64,000 nt of DNA from Candidatus Gastranaerophilales bacterium. Lineage in GTDB: Bacteria > Cyanobacteriota > Vampirovibrionia > Gastranaerophilales > Gastranaerophilaceae. The notes beneath the pieces are model-generated. The model worked only from the letters and a program-made list of their open reading frames with translations, ran no database searches and had not been told where the DNA came from. The DNA is taken from NCBI GenBank assembly GCA_944325665.1, contig CALVAY010000002.1:56944-120943 (forward strand), written 5' to 3'. Shown one piece after another: positions 36,128-44,500 of this stretch. Position 1 is the stretch's first letter. The number at the start of each line of letters is the position of its first letter. Position numbers and translations under genes: made by a program.

Positions 36128-36640
36128 GTGAATTCCCTACCTTTTAATAAGAATAAAAATAAAAAACAAAATAACAATATAAAACTTCGTAAAGTTACAA
36201 ACAAAACAAATCAAAAACCTAATTATACAATCAACCTTAACAACCCCTCACAAAAAGAGAACAATAACCAAATTATAAGCGGTTATTTTGTTAAGGAAAA
36301 GTCCTACAAGGAAATGGCAGTAGCCAGAGTTAACACTTTTTTGTGCTCAGTGCTGGGTTTTTTGGTTTTAGTTTGTCTTGTGAGCTATTATTTTGTTACA
36401 ACAAGTGAAGTGTCCTTAAACCAAATAAGGAAAGAAACACTTGCGCTGAATTACGAAAATGAAGATTTGCAGAATAAATTGGACAATCTGCAATCCTACT
36501 ACAATATTGATAAAGCCGTAACAAGGTCTAATATGTTGCAAAGAGCAACTAAAGTCGTTGAAATTTCAGCAGCACAAATACCAAGTGTAAAATTTGACGA
36601 CACGGACAAAAAACACAAAGCATGGTCTATGGGCTATTAA
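36128..36640 (+). CDS. ftsL: FtsL-like cell-division protein
   Basis: The 170-residue protein sits between rsmH and ftsI where ftsL normally lies. It has a cytoplasmic Lys/Asn-rich N-terminus of about 75 residues, one membrane helix (VNTFLCSVLGFLVLVCLVSY) and a short periplasmic coiled coil (LNQIRKETLALNYENEDLQN...), the FtsL/DivIC layout. FtsL-family proteins are poorly conserved, so position and topology carry the call. The start is GTG with AGGAGAG upstream. The end is close to, or overlaps, the start of ftsI. Confidence 0.75.
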   Translation: MNSLPFNKNKNKKQNNNIKLRKVTNKTNQKPNYTINLNNPSQKENNNQIISGYFVKEKSYKEMAVARVNTFLCSVLGFLVLVCLVSYYFVTTSEVSLNQIRKETLALNYENEDLQNKLDNLQSYYNIDKAVTRSNMLQRATKVVEISAAQIPSVKFDDTDKKHKAWSMGY

Positions 36641-36656
36641 TATTCAGGTTTCTAAG

Positions 36657-38360
36657 TTGAGCAAAGACAGATATAAAAAATTTGATAAAAGAATCGGTTG
36701 TTTGCAATTTGGGTTTACGCTTTTTATTGCAATACTTTTGGTTTACCTTTTTTTAATCCAAGTCGTTGACATAAGGCAATACAGGGACAGGGCAAAAAAG
36801 CAACGCTCGTCAAAGCTTTTTGTTTTAAGGGGTGAAATCTTAGACAGAAACGGCTTTAAGCTTGCGTCAGATAACACATCTTTTAACCTTTACGCCCACC
36901 CGATGTACTACGACCACACACCTCAGGAATTAGCACAAATCCTTTCTCCTTATGTCAATATACCCGTTTCAAGTCTTACAAAAACCCTATCTCAAGACAA
37001 CCCCGTAATTTTAATAAAAAAAGGTTTGGATAGAAAAGTAGCGGAGTTAATTAAATCCGAAAGATTGAGAGAAATTTCGCTTGAGGTAAAAAACAAAAGG
37101 GTTTATCCTCAAGGAACACTTGCTTCGCATATCTTAGGATATTATAATGCCGATGCCGATATGGCGGGCGGTATTGAGTATGTTGCAAAAGATTATCTTG
37201 AATATTTTGATAAAAATATTTCATACGAAAAGACACCAAACGGAGATATAATCTACAACTTTAATACAAACCCCGAAGATATTGCTGCGCCAATTAAAGG
37301 CAAGACGCTTACTCTTACAATCGATTCAGCCATACAACACATTTGCGAAAAATACTTAAACAAAACCATACAAAAAACCAAAGCCTTAAGGGGTGCAGTG
37401 GTTGTTCTTGACCCAAAAACAGGTGAACTGTTGGCACTTGCGGTTTATCCTTATTACAACCCGAACAACTACCAAAAATATTCTCTTATGGAGATGAAAA
37501 ACTGGGCAATAACGGACGTTTACCCGCCAGGATCAACTTTTAAGGTAATAACGGTTGCCTGCGGGATGATTAACGGCAAAATCAACAAAAACAGCAAAAT
37601 TGCCGACACAGGTAAAATGAAAATGGGTTGGTGGGAAATTAAAAACTACGACTATGCAGCTCATCCAAACCCTGGGCTTATTGACCTAGTTTACCTTTTT
37701 CAACACTCAAGCAACGTTGCCAGTGCAAAAGTTGCTCACATGATGGAGCCGCAAGACTTTTACGACACGCTTAAACTTTTTAATTTCGGAGAAAAAACAG
37801 GAATTGACCTTCCGGGTGAATCATCAGGTATTCTGCCTCAGCCCAGAAATTGGGATATAGCAACCCATGGCGCAATGGGCTACGGTTACGGGACTTCTGC
37901 TACTGCAATTCAAATGGCATCAGCAGTTGCAGCAATTGCAAACAAAGGCGTTTGGATTACTCCGCATGTCATTAAATATACTCCCGAGGAAGCCGAAACA
38001 AAAATTGTAAAAAGACGTGTAATGGATGAGCAGTCCGCTCAAGACTTAACAAAAATCCTTGCCGAATCAATTGAAAGAGGAAAAAACATTGCAAAAATGG
38101 ATGAGTATTATGTTGCAGCAAAAACAGGTACCTCAAGAAGACCTCTTGATAACGGCGCAGGATATTCAAACAAACTATATACCTCAATGGTAGGCTACCT
38201 TCCTGCAAGCGACCCAAGAGTCTTAGTTTATGTCGTTGTTGACAGCCCTCAAGGGGAAGCAATTTGGGGCTCAACGGTTGCGGCACCGATTTTTAAAGAC
38301 ATAATTACAGAACTTGTCAAAATTATGAATTTAAATCCTGACAAGAAAAAAAACGGTTAA
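36657..38360 (+). CDS. ftsI: penicillin-binding protein, FtsI/PBP2 type transpeptidase
   Basis: The septal transpeptidase of about 567 residues has an N-terminal membrane helix (FGFTLFIAILLVYLFLIQVV), a dimerisation domain (RGEILDRNGFKLASDNTSFN) and the penicillin-binding motifs S293-T-F-K296, S351-S-N353 and K489-T-G491. I use the TTG at 36657, which places CAGG at suitable distance; an ATG at 36594 would add 21 residues overlapping ftsL by 47 bases, so the start is uncertain. A C-terminal PASTA domain is absent. It cross-links septal peptidoglycan at the outer face of the inner membrane with FtsW, which is not in the window. Confidence 0.93.
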   Translation: MSKDRYKKFDKRIGCLQFGFTLFIAILLVYLFLIQVVDIRQYRDRAKKQRSSKLFVLRGEILDRNGFKLASDNTSFNLYAHPMYYDHTPQELAQILSPYVNIPVSSLTKTLSQDNPVILIKKGLDRKVAELIKSERLREISLEVKNKRVYPQGTLASHILGYYNADADMAGGIEYVAKDYLEYFDKNISYEKTPNGDIIYNFNTNPEDIAAPIKGKTLTLTIDSAIQHICEKYLNKTIQKTKALRGAVVVLDPKTGELLALAVYPYYNPNNYQKYSLMEMKNWAITDVYPPGSTFKVITVACGMINGKINKNSKIADTGKMKMGWWEIKNYDYAAHPNPGLIDLVYLFQHSSNVASAKVAHMMEPQDFYDTLKLFNFGEKTGIDLPGESSGILPQPRNWDIATHGAMGYGYGTSATAIQMASAVAAIANKGVWITPHVIKYTPEEAETKIVKRRVMDEQSAQDLTKILAESIERGKNIAKMDEYYVAAKTGTSRRPLDNGAGYSNKLYTSMVGYLPASDPRVLVYVVVDSPQGEAIWGSTVAAPIFKDIITELVKIMNLNPDKKKNG

Positions 38361-38417
38361 CAAAATGACGCTTTAAGAGTAAAATAATTTTGTAAATTTG
38401 ACTATGGGGATAAGAAA

Positions 38418-39884
38418 ATGGAATTAAGTAAAATAATAAAAGAGGTTGAACCCAAAGAAGTATTAAACTTTAAAGATGTTGATATATGCGGCATTTCATA
38501 TAATTCAAAAACAATAAACAGTCATGAAATTTTTGTTTGCCTAAAGGGCGAGCATGTTGACGGTCATAATTATGCACAAATGGCATTTGAAAAAGGTGCG
38601 GTTGCACTTATGTGTGAAAAACCGCTCAATATTGAAATTCCACAGTTAATTGTTAACTCTACTCAAGAAAAAATTGCAGACCTTTCTGCCTGCTTTTATC
38701 ACAACCCGTCAAAAGAGCTTAACTTAATCGGTGCAACAGGCACAAACGGTAAAACAACAGTTACCCACTTAATCCAAAAAATCTTCGAACAAGATTCTAA
38801 AAAATGTGCTTTAATCGGTACTTTGGGATATAAATTATCCTCAACAAGTGAATATTTTGAGGCAAAACACACTACCCCTCAAGCTCCCGAGTTACAGCAT
38901 ACCTTGCAGAAGATACTAAAATCAGACATTTTAAACGTTGTAACGGAAGTCAGTTCGCATTCTCTTGAACAAAACAGGGTTAGAAAATGCCACTTTTCAG
39001 GTGCCGTTTTTACAAACCTGACACAAGACCACTTGGACTTCCACATTACAATGGATAATTATTTTAATGCCAAAGCAAAACTGTTTGAAAATCTTGCTAA
39101 AGGCACTTTTGCGGTTATAAACAACGATGATAAATATGCAAAACGTCTAATTGAAAAAACTCCAAAAGATGTAAATTTAATCACATACGGCGTTAAAAAC
39201 AAATCGGATTTAATGGCAAAAAATATCGAATTCACTTCATCAGGCGTTAGTTTTACATGCGAATATCAAGACAAGAAAACAGATATTAAGCTAAAACTAA
39301 ACGGCATGTTTAGCGTCTATAACGCTCTTGCAGCAATTGCTTGCGCCCTTGCAAACAATATTAGCCTTGAAGTTTCAAAACAAGCACTTGAGCAAACAAG
39401 AAGTGTAGCGGGCAGATTTGAAATTGTTACAACAACACCTCTTGTAATAGTTGATTACGCTCATACTCCCGACGGTTTGGAAAATATATTAAGAGCAGCA
39501 AGAGAACTGACACCAAAAGACGGAAGTTTGATATGCTTGTTTGGTTGCGGCGGAGACAGAGATGCTACCAAAAGACCAAAAATGGGCAAAATTGCTCAAG
39601 AATTAAGCGACAAGATTGTTATTACTTCTGACAACCCTCGCTCGGAAGATCCGCAGCAAATTATTACGGACATTTTATCAGGTCTTAAATTAATTAACCC
39701 GAAAACAGTTTTTGTAGAACCGGATAGAGCATCTGCCATAAAAATGCTAAAAACACTTGCACAGGACAAAGATGTTGTAATTGTTGCAGGCAAAGGGCAT
39801 GAAGATTACCAAATTTTAAAAGACAGGACAATTCACTTTGATGACAGGGAAGAAGTAGCGCGCGTATTCGGCTCACAAGAATAA
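38418..39884 (+). CDS. murE: UDP-MurNAc-tripeptide synthetase (meso-DAP adding)
   Basis: MurE adds the third amino acid to the peptidoglycan stem in the cytoplasm. The 488 residues show the Mur ligase ATP site GATGTNGKTTVTHL, EVSSHSLEQNRV, VDYAHTPDGLENIL, GCGGDRDATKRPKMG and DNPRSEDP, the DNPR motif that marks meso-diaminopimelate specificity, plus GKGHEDYQ. So the cell wall is probably of the Gram-negative-like DAP type. GGGGATAAGAAA is the ribosome-binding site, 58 bases after ftsI. Confidence 0.96.
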   Translation: MELSKIIKEVEPKEVLNFKDVDICGISYNSKTINSHEIFVCLKGEHVDGHNYAQMAFEKGAVALMCEKPLNIEIPQLIVNSTQEKIADLSACFYHNPSKELNLIGATGTNGKTTVTHLIQKIFEQDSKKCALIGTLGYKLSSTSEYFEAKHTTPQAPELQHTLQKILKSDILNVVTEVSSHSLEQNRVRKCHFSGAVFTNLTQDHLDFHITMDNYFNAKAKLFENLAKGTFAVINNDDKYAKRLIEKTPKDVNLITYGVKNKSDLMAKNIEFTSSGVSFTCEYQDKKTDIKLKLNGMFSVYNALAAIACALANNISLEVSKQALEQTRSVAGRFEIVTTTPLVIVDYAHTPDGLENILRAARELTPKDGSLICLFGCGGDRDATKRPKMGKIAQELSDKIVITSDNPRSEDPQQIITDILSGLKLINPKTVFVEPDRASAIKMLKTLAQDKDVVIVAGKGHEDYQILKDRTIHFDDREEVARVFGSQE

Positions 39885-39951
39885 ATTGTTAAAACTATTT
39901 TCAAACTCACTTTCTTGTATTAGAATATAATATGAAAGTGAGAGTAATCCA

Positions 39952-41274
39952 TTGAGCGAGAAATTAATTATAAGCGGAAATCGCCCACTAGAGGGTGAAG
40001 TTAGCATCAGCGGCGCAAAAAACGCCGTATTGAAGCTCATGGCTGCTGCACTTTTGGCTCAGGACGTTAGTGTAATTCGTAATGTCCCGGAGCTTACAGA
40101 TGTTGAAATAATGCTTGAAGTACTTGAGTGCCTTGGTGCGAAATGCAAGTACGACAAAGAAAATAAAACCGTTGAAATCGACGCAAAAAATCTTACAAGC
40201 GTTTATGCTTCAGATGAATTTGTAAGCAAAATGAGAGCTTCCTTTGTGGTTTTAGGCTCGCTTGTCGGTAGAATGAAAGAAGCAAAAGTTGCACTCCCCG
40301 GCGGTTGTAAAATCGGCGAAAGGCGTGTGGATTTTCACATAAAAGGACTTGAAGCCCTTGGTGCAAAATGCAAAATTGAACAGGGTTATGTTTGCGCTAA
40401 AGCCCTTGAGCTAAAGGGTGCCGACATTTGCCTTGATATACCTTCAGTCGGCGCAACAGAAAACATTATGCTTGCGGCAGTTTTGGCGGAAGGAACAACA
40501 AGAATTCAAAATGCAGCTCAAGAACCCGAAATTGTTGATTTAGCAAATTTCCTTAAGGCAATGGGTGCAAATATCGAAGGGGCAGGCACAAACGAAATTT
40601 CGATACATGGTGTAAATTTAAGCGACTTGCATGGTGTAGAATATACAACAATTTCAGACAGAATTGAAGCCGGCACATATATGAGCGCAATTATTGCTTC
40701 AAGAGGTCATGGGATAATTAAAAACGTGTTCCCGAACCACTTAACCATATTTACGGGCAAGTTGCTTGAAATGGGCGCAAAAATTAAATTAATTGAGCCC
40801 AATGTCATGGAAGTATCGTCAAATTCAAGACTTTTGCCGATGAATTTTATAACTCAACCTTACCCCGGATTCCCGACAGACCTTCAAGCACTTGCTATGG
40901 CGCTGTTGTCAACCTCAAACGGAATAAGCGTTGTAACAGAAAGCTTATATGAAAACCGTTTTATGCACATAAGTGAATTGTGGAAAATGGGCGCCAATAT
41001 TAAGCAAAATAAAAACCACGCCATAATAAAAGGGGTTGAGTACCTTGTAGGAACATCTGTCTGCGCTCCTGACCTAAGAGCAGGGGCAGCTCTTGTTGTT
41101 GCTGCAATAATGGCAAGAGGAGAAAGTGAAATAACAGGATTACACCACATTGACAGAGGATATGAAAAGTTCACGGAAAAACTAAAAGGCCTTGGTGTTT
41201 GCGTTTCAAGAGTTTGTGATGACAATGACTTGTCAGTTTTAAAAATGAGGGATAAAAGTGGCACACAAATATAA
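39952..41274 (+). CDS. murA: UDP-N-acetylglucosamine 1-carboxyvinyltransferase
   Basis: MurA performs the first committed step of peptidoglycan synthesis and is the fosfomycin target. The 440 residues contain SGAKNAVLKLMAAALLAQ, PGGCKIGERRVDFHIKGLEA with the fosfomycin-reactive Cys (C119), and GYPGFPTDLQA-type PYPGFPTDLQALAMALLS. The presence of Cys rather than Asp predicts intrinsic sensitivity to fosfomycin. The start is TTG with GAGAG upstream; TATAAT at 39926-39931 lies upstream, so it may have its own promoter although it follows murE. MurA is not a usual member of dcw clusters. Confidence 0.96.
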   Translation: MSEKLIISGNRPLEGEVSISGAKNAVLKLMAAALLAQDVSVIRNVPELTDVEIMLEVLECLGAKCKYDKENKTVEIDAKNLTSVYASDEFVSKMRASFVVLGSLVGRMKEAKVALPGGCKIGERRVDFHIKGLEALGAKCKIEQGYVCAKALELKGADICLDIPSVGATENIMLAAVLAEGTTRIQNAAQEPEIVDLANFLKAMGANIEGAGTNEISIHGVNLSDLHGVEYTTISDRIEAGTYMSAIIASRGHGIIKNVFPNHLTIFTGKLLEMGAKIKLIEPNVMEVSSNSRLLPMNFITQPYPGFPTDLQALAMALLSTSNGISVVTESLYENRFMHISELWKMGANIKQNKNHAIIKGVEYLVGTSVCAPDLRAGAALVVAAIMARGESEITGLHHIDRGYEKFTEKLKGLGVCVSRVCDDNDLSVLKMRDKSGTQI

Positions 41275-41596
41275 AAGATGGTACGATTATGACCCGTTAT
41301 TATTGGAAGTCATTAATCTTTTAAAAAATTATCAAACAGAGCTTCGCTCTCAAGCGGAAATTTTCCTAAATAAAGTTGAAGAGCAAGTTTCAAAAGAAGC
41401 TTTGGACAGATTTTATGAAATGGTAAAACCCTTTAACGGCAACCGCTGGTACGATAAAGACCCGGTAATTTCAAAAACGGTTGAATTGCTTCGTGTTGTA
41501 CCGCAACAAATACAAAAACAGGCAGCGGACAGCTTTATTGAAGCACTAAGGGCAAACGGCGTTGTAGTTGAAGTCATTGAGAAAGAACACAACTAG
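41258..41596 (+). CDS. unknown protein of two tandem repeats
   Basis: The 112 residues comprise two similar halves, RWYDYDPLLLEVINLLKNYQ (from about residue 7) and RWYDKDPVISKTVELLRVVP (about residue 62), each followed by a helix QaeiFLnkvEeqv-like. I know no named family for it. It starts with GTG, with GAGGGAT upstream, and overlaps the end of murA by 17 bases, so it is expressed with it. It is convergent with the anti-sigma gene (23-base overlap). Confidence 0.7.
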   Translation: MAHKYKRWYDYDPLLLEVINLLKNYQTELRSQAEIFLNKVEEQVSKEALDRFYEMVKPFNGNRWYDKDPVISKTVELLRVVPQQIQKQAADSFIEALRANGVVVEVIEKEHN

Positions 41597-42041
41597 ATAA
41601 AAAGTCTTTAACTTTATCAATCAGCCCTTGTTTTTTAACCCTTGTCATCACGCCTTTTTCAAAACTTAAATTTACATCTGAAAAAGTTTTTTCAAAACCA
41701 TAGTTTAACACTTTTCCAAGTGTTCGAATTTTATGAACCTTTAAAGTCAGAGTTTGTGAGTTTTCAAGAGTTCCTTGTATTTTATCTGACATATCTTTAC
41801 TTACTTCGTTATCACAAAAGGCACTTAAAAGGCGAAACTGACGAAATTTTTTCATTCTCAAAATCTCTTTTTGGCGAATTGATTCAAATAAAGTTTTAAT
41901 TACTCGATATTTTTCCATACAAAAAGGGCAATTCCTAAGGTGCAGAGCAACACGATTTTTTGTCGATTGTGATAATTTATCATCAATATAAGGCAAAATA
42001 AGTTTGGATATATCTTCACAGGTTAAATTTCCCTTTAGCAT
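41574..42041 (-). CDS. zinc-finger anti-sigma factor
   Basis: The 155 residues begin CEDISKLILPYIDDKLSQST, with HLRNCPFC at 34-41, giving the C-x(n)-H-x3-C-x2-C zf-HC2 pattern of zinc anti-sigma factors. A hydrophobic membrane helix is not obvious, so the protein may be cytosolic. It follows the ECF sigma gene on the same strand with an eight-base gap, the classic cognate order. The C-terminal part is basic. It is convergent with, and overlaps, the repeat protein gene. Confidence 0.82.
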   Translation of the reverse strand: MLKGNLTCEDISKLILPYIDDKLSQSTKNRVALHLRNCPFCMEKYRVIKTLFESIRQKEILRMKKFRQFRLLSAFCDNEVSKDMSDKIQGTLENSQTLTLKVHKIRTLGKVLNYGFEKTFSDVNLSFEKGVMTRVKKQGLIDKVKDFLSSCVLSQ

Positions 42042-42049
42042 AAAATCTC

Positions 42050-42631
42050 CTAATTAATATATGGCTTTAAATATTCTTGCAGCTTGAGTCTGGCTCTTGC
42101 AATTCTTGATTTTACCGTGCCGATGTTTGAATTTGTAATTTTTGCAATTTCCTCATAACTTAAACCCTGAAGCTCTCTCATAACAATAGCCAACCTAAAA
42201 GGACTCGGCAGCCTGCGAATTGAAGCTTTAATAACCTTTTCCAATTCCTTATCCAATGCCTTTTGGTAAGGATTTGAGGCAAAATCGGGAACTTCAAACT
42301 TATTTTTTGCATCATTCTCATCATCCAAAAAGACTTTAGTATCATTTTTTTTCTTTTTTCTTAGAGAATCATAAAATTGATTAACAATAATTTGGTTGAG
42401 CCAGGACTTGAAGGTGCGCGGATTTTTCAGTTTTTTTATATTTTTTGCAACTTTAAATAGAACTTCTTGTGTTAAATCAAAAATTTCATCGTTTGATGCA
42501 TTAAGATAATACAGTGTTGCAAAAACAGTTTTTTGCTGACGTTTAATAATTTCTTCTAACGCCTCCATATCACCATTTTGCGCCAACTTTATCAGTTCAT
42601 CCAAATCATTTGTTTTAAGTTTGTACTTCAT
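42050..42631 (-). CDS. ECF-type RNA polymerase sigma factor
   Basis: The 193-residue protein shows sigma region 2 (EIFDLTQEVLFKVAKNIKKL, with NPRTFKSWLNQIIVNQFYDS) and region 4 (RLAIVMRELQGLSYEEIAKI then GTVKSRIARARLKLQEYL), with an acidic linker (FLDDENDAKNKFEV). ECF sigma factors direct RNA polymerase to envelope- or stress-related promoters. I start at ATG 42631; an in-frame TTG lies two codons earlier. Upstream there is only AT-rich DNA and no visible ribosome-binding site. Regulated by the adjacent anti-sigma factor. Confidence 0.93.
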   Translation of the reverse strand: MKYKLKTNDLDELIKLAQNGDMEALEEIIKRQQKTVFATLYYLNASNDEIFDLTQEVLFKVAKNIKKLKNPRTFKSWLNQIIVNQFYDSLRKKKKNDTKVFLDDENDAKNKFEVPDFASNPYQKALDKELEKVIKASIRRLPSPFRLAIVMRELQGLSYEEIAKITNSNIGTVKSRIARARLKLQEYLKPYIN

Positions 42632-42715
42632 AAACAAAAAAATAAAACTAATTTATTTTTTAAACTATAATCTTTGTTATATAATCACATAGGCGATTAT
42701 TTTTAAGGAGAGAAG

Positions 42716-43726
42716 TTGTTTAGAATAATTGATGCCAACCTTAACAGGGCAACAGAAGCGCTAAGAGTGCTTGAAGAGATAGCAAGATTTAAATTTGACG
42801 ACAAAAAAATGTCCGAAGAGCTTAAAAATCTTCGCCATAAAATTTGCCTTGAATTTGATGACAGATATAATCAACTTCTAAAATCAAGAAACACTCAAGA
42901 AGATGTCGGCACAGATATTTTAAACACTACAAAAGAAAATCGGGAAATAACTCTTCAAAGCGTATTTCGCGCAAACATTAAAAGATTACAGCAGGCACTT
43001 AGAACTCTTGAGGAATACGGCAGTTTAGACAGTAAATTCAGGTATAGCACCTATACGATAGAAAAAGAAATGAACGAGAAAATTAAAATGAATATTAAAA
43101 AATACTTGCTAAAGGATAGAAAATTATATCTTGTAACTAATTCTGACAACTTTTCATCAGATGAAGAATTTTTAGATAGAGTTGCGCTAGCAGTAAAATC
43201 AGGTGTAGATATAGTCCAGTTGAGAGAAAAAACAAAACCCGCGCAAAAGATTATTGAATACGGCAAAGTTATAAGACAAATTTGCTCCCAATACAATGCG
43301 CTTTTTATAGTTAATGACAGAATAGATATAGCCCAAATTGTTGCAGCTGACGGTGTTCATTTGGGTCAGGATGATATTGATATCCACAGCGCAAGAAAAA
43401 TGCTTGGCGAGGAGATGATAATAGGCATCTCAACACACAAGCCCCAAGATGCAATTGAAGCCCAAAAAAACGGCGCAGACTACATTGGCGTAGGCCCAAT
43501 TTACAAAACTCCGACAAAACCCAAAAGAGAACCCGCAGGACTTGAGTATTTAAAATGGGCGAGTGAAAATGTAGAAATCCCATATTATGCAATAGGCTCA
43601 ATAGATTTAAATACAATTGACGAAGCAATCAGTTACGGCGCAAAAAGGGTTGCTCTTGTAAGAGCAATTATGAATGCTGAAAATATTGAAGAGACGGTTA
43701 AAAACTTAAAAAATAAATTAAAATAA
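42716..43726 (+). CDS. thiE: thiamine-phosphate synthase with cyanobacterial-type N-terminal domain
   Basis: ThiE joins the thiazole and pyrimidine units of thiamine. The C-terminal 200 residues have LYLVTNSDN, VDIVQLREKTKP, LFIVNDRIDIAQIVAADGVH, VHLGQDD, DYIGVGPIYKTPTK and YYAIGSID, the TIM-barrel phosphate and substrate motifs. The first about 130 residues (MFRIIDANLNRATEALRVLE...) form an extra helical domain like the one known in cyanobacterial ThiE proteins. The start is TTG with AAGGAG (42704-42709); TATAAT at 42680-42685 gives a promoter. No TPP riboswitch is seen. Confidence 0.94.
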   Translation: MFRIIDANLNRATEALRVLEEIARFKFDDKKMSEELKNLRHKICLEFDDRYNQLLKSRNTQEDVGTDILNTTKENREITLQSVFRANIKRLQQALRTLEEYGSLDSKFRYSTYTIEKEMNEKIKMNIKKYLLKDRKLYLVTNSDNFSSDEEFLDRVALAVKSGVDIVQLREKTKPAQKIIEYGKVIRQICSQYNALFIVNDRIDIAQIVAADGVHLGQDDIDIHSARKMLGEEMIIGISTHKPQDAIEAQKNGADYIGVGPIYKTPTKPKREPAGLEYLKWASENVEIPYYAIGSIDLNTIDEAISYGAKRVALVRAIMNAENIEETVKNLKNKLK

Positions 43727-43793
43727 TAGCAATTTTTTTTCTTCACAAGTTTTGTAGCGCTATACTCCTCATTAAAGAATACGGAAGGTAAAA

Positions 43794-44399
43794 TTGAGCA
43801 TACTACCGACAAGTATTTCTAACGGCTTAAATAGCGTAAAAAGAGACTTGGCAGCATACCATGACCCCAATAATGTTTTTTGCGAAGAAAAGCCGGAAAA
43901 AACAACAAAAATTGTTCAAGCCAGTGCATTAGCTCTTGCCGGAATAGTTACATTTGCGCTGTTGTTAAAAAAAGGTGCAGCCAGCAGTAGCGATATTACT
44001 GTTGATTTTAAGGACTTTATTAAAAATGCAAGATTTAAAGACAGGGTTGCATACTACAAAGGAAAACCGCTAACTGCGAGAGTATCTAAAAAAGCACACG
44101 GAATTGGAATGTTGGAGCTTAGGTATGAAAACGGCTTGCTAAGGTCAGCAAGCTCTGTTGATGTAAATAATACTAGCTCGCTTACTCATAAGCGATACTA
44201 TTATGACGAATTTGGCAATATGGTTCGCTTTACAAAAAAAGACAAAAAAGCAAATTATGAAATATTTTTGGCTAATAAGAAAAATATTATAAAAACCAAA
44301 GACGGGGAACTTTGGCAAGTCGTTAAGCGCTTAGAAAACGGCAGAACCGAAATAACTGACTACGGTAAAAACCCTAACGGAATAGTAAGAACAATCTAA
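43794..44399 (+). CDS. membrane-anchored unknown protein with YD-like strand pattern
   Basis: The 201-residue protein has one hydrophobic helix (residues about 40-58, IVQASALALAGIVTFALLLK) and a downstream segment (RYYYDEFGNMVRFTKKDKK) resembling a YD/Rhs- or MORN-like strand repeat. The C-terminus NPNGIVRTI recalls NSNGIVKTYD in the secreted protein at 50837-51190. The start is TTG with GGAAGG upstream. A TATACT box lies about 30 bases before. Unknown function; the family looks lineage-specific. Confidence 0.55.
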   Translation: MSILPTSISNGLNSVKRDLAAYHDPNNVFCEEKPEKTTKIVQASALALAGIVTFALLLKKGAASSSDITVDFKDFIKNARFKDRVAYYKGKPLTARVSKKAHGIGMLELRYENGLLRSASSVDVNNTSSLTHKRYYYDEFGNMVRFTKKDKKANYEIFLANKKNIIKTKDGELWQVVKRLENGRTEITDYGKNPNGIVRTI

Positions 44400-44500
44400 T
44401 GTAAAATACAGTTAAAGAAAGTATAAAGAAAAAGGGTATTTGAATATTTTTGTGCTTTAATTAAAAAGCATCATCATTTATTAGTTTAGAATAAACCCAA

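Noticed and set aside
42638..42715. TPP riboswitch before thiE
   Set aside because: No CTGAGA-type core and too little room between promoter and start.
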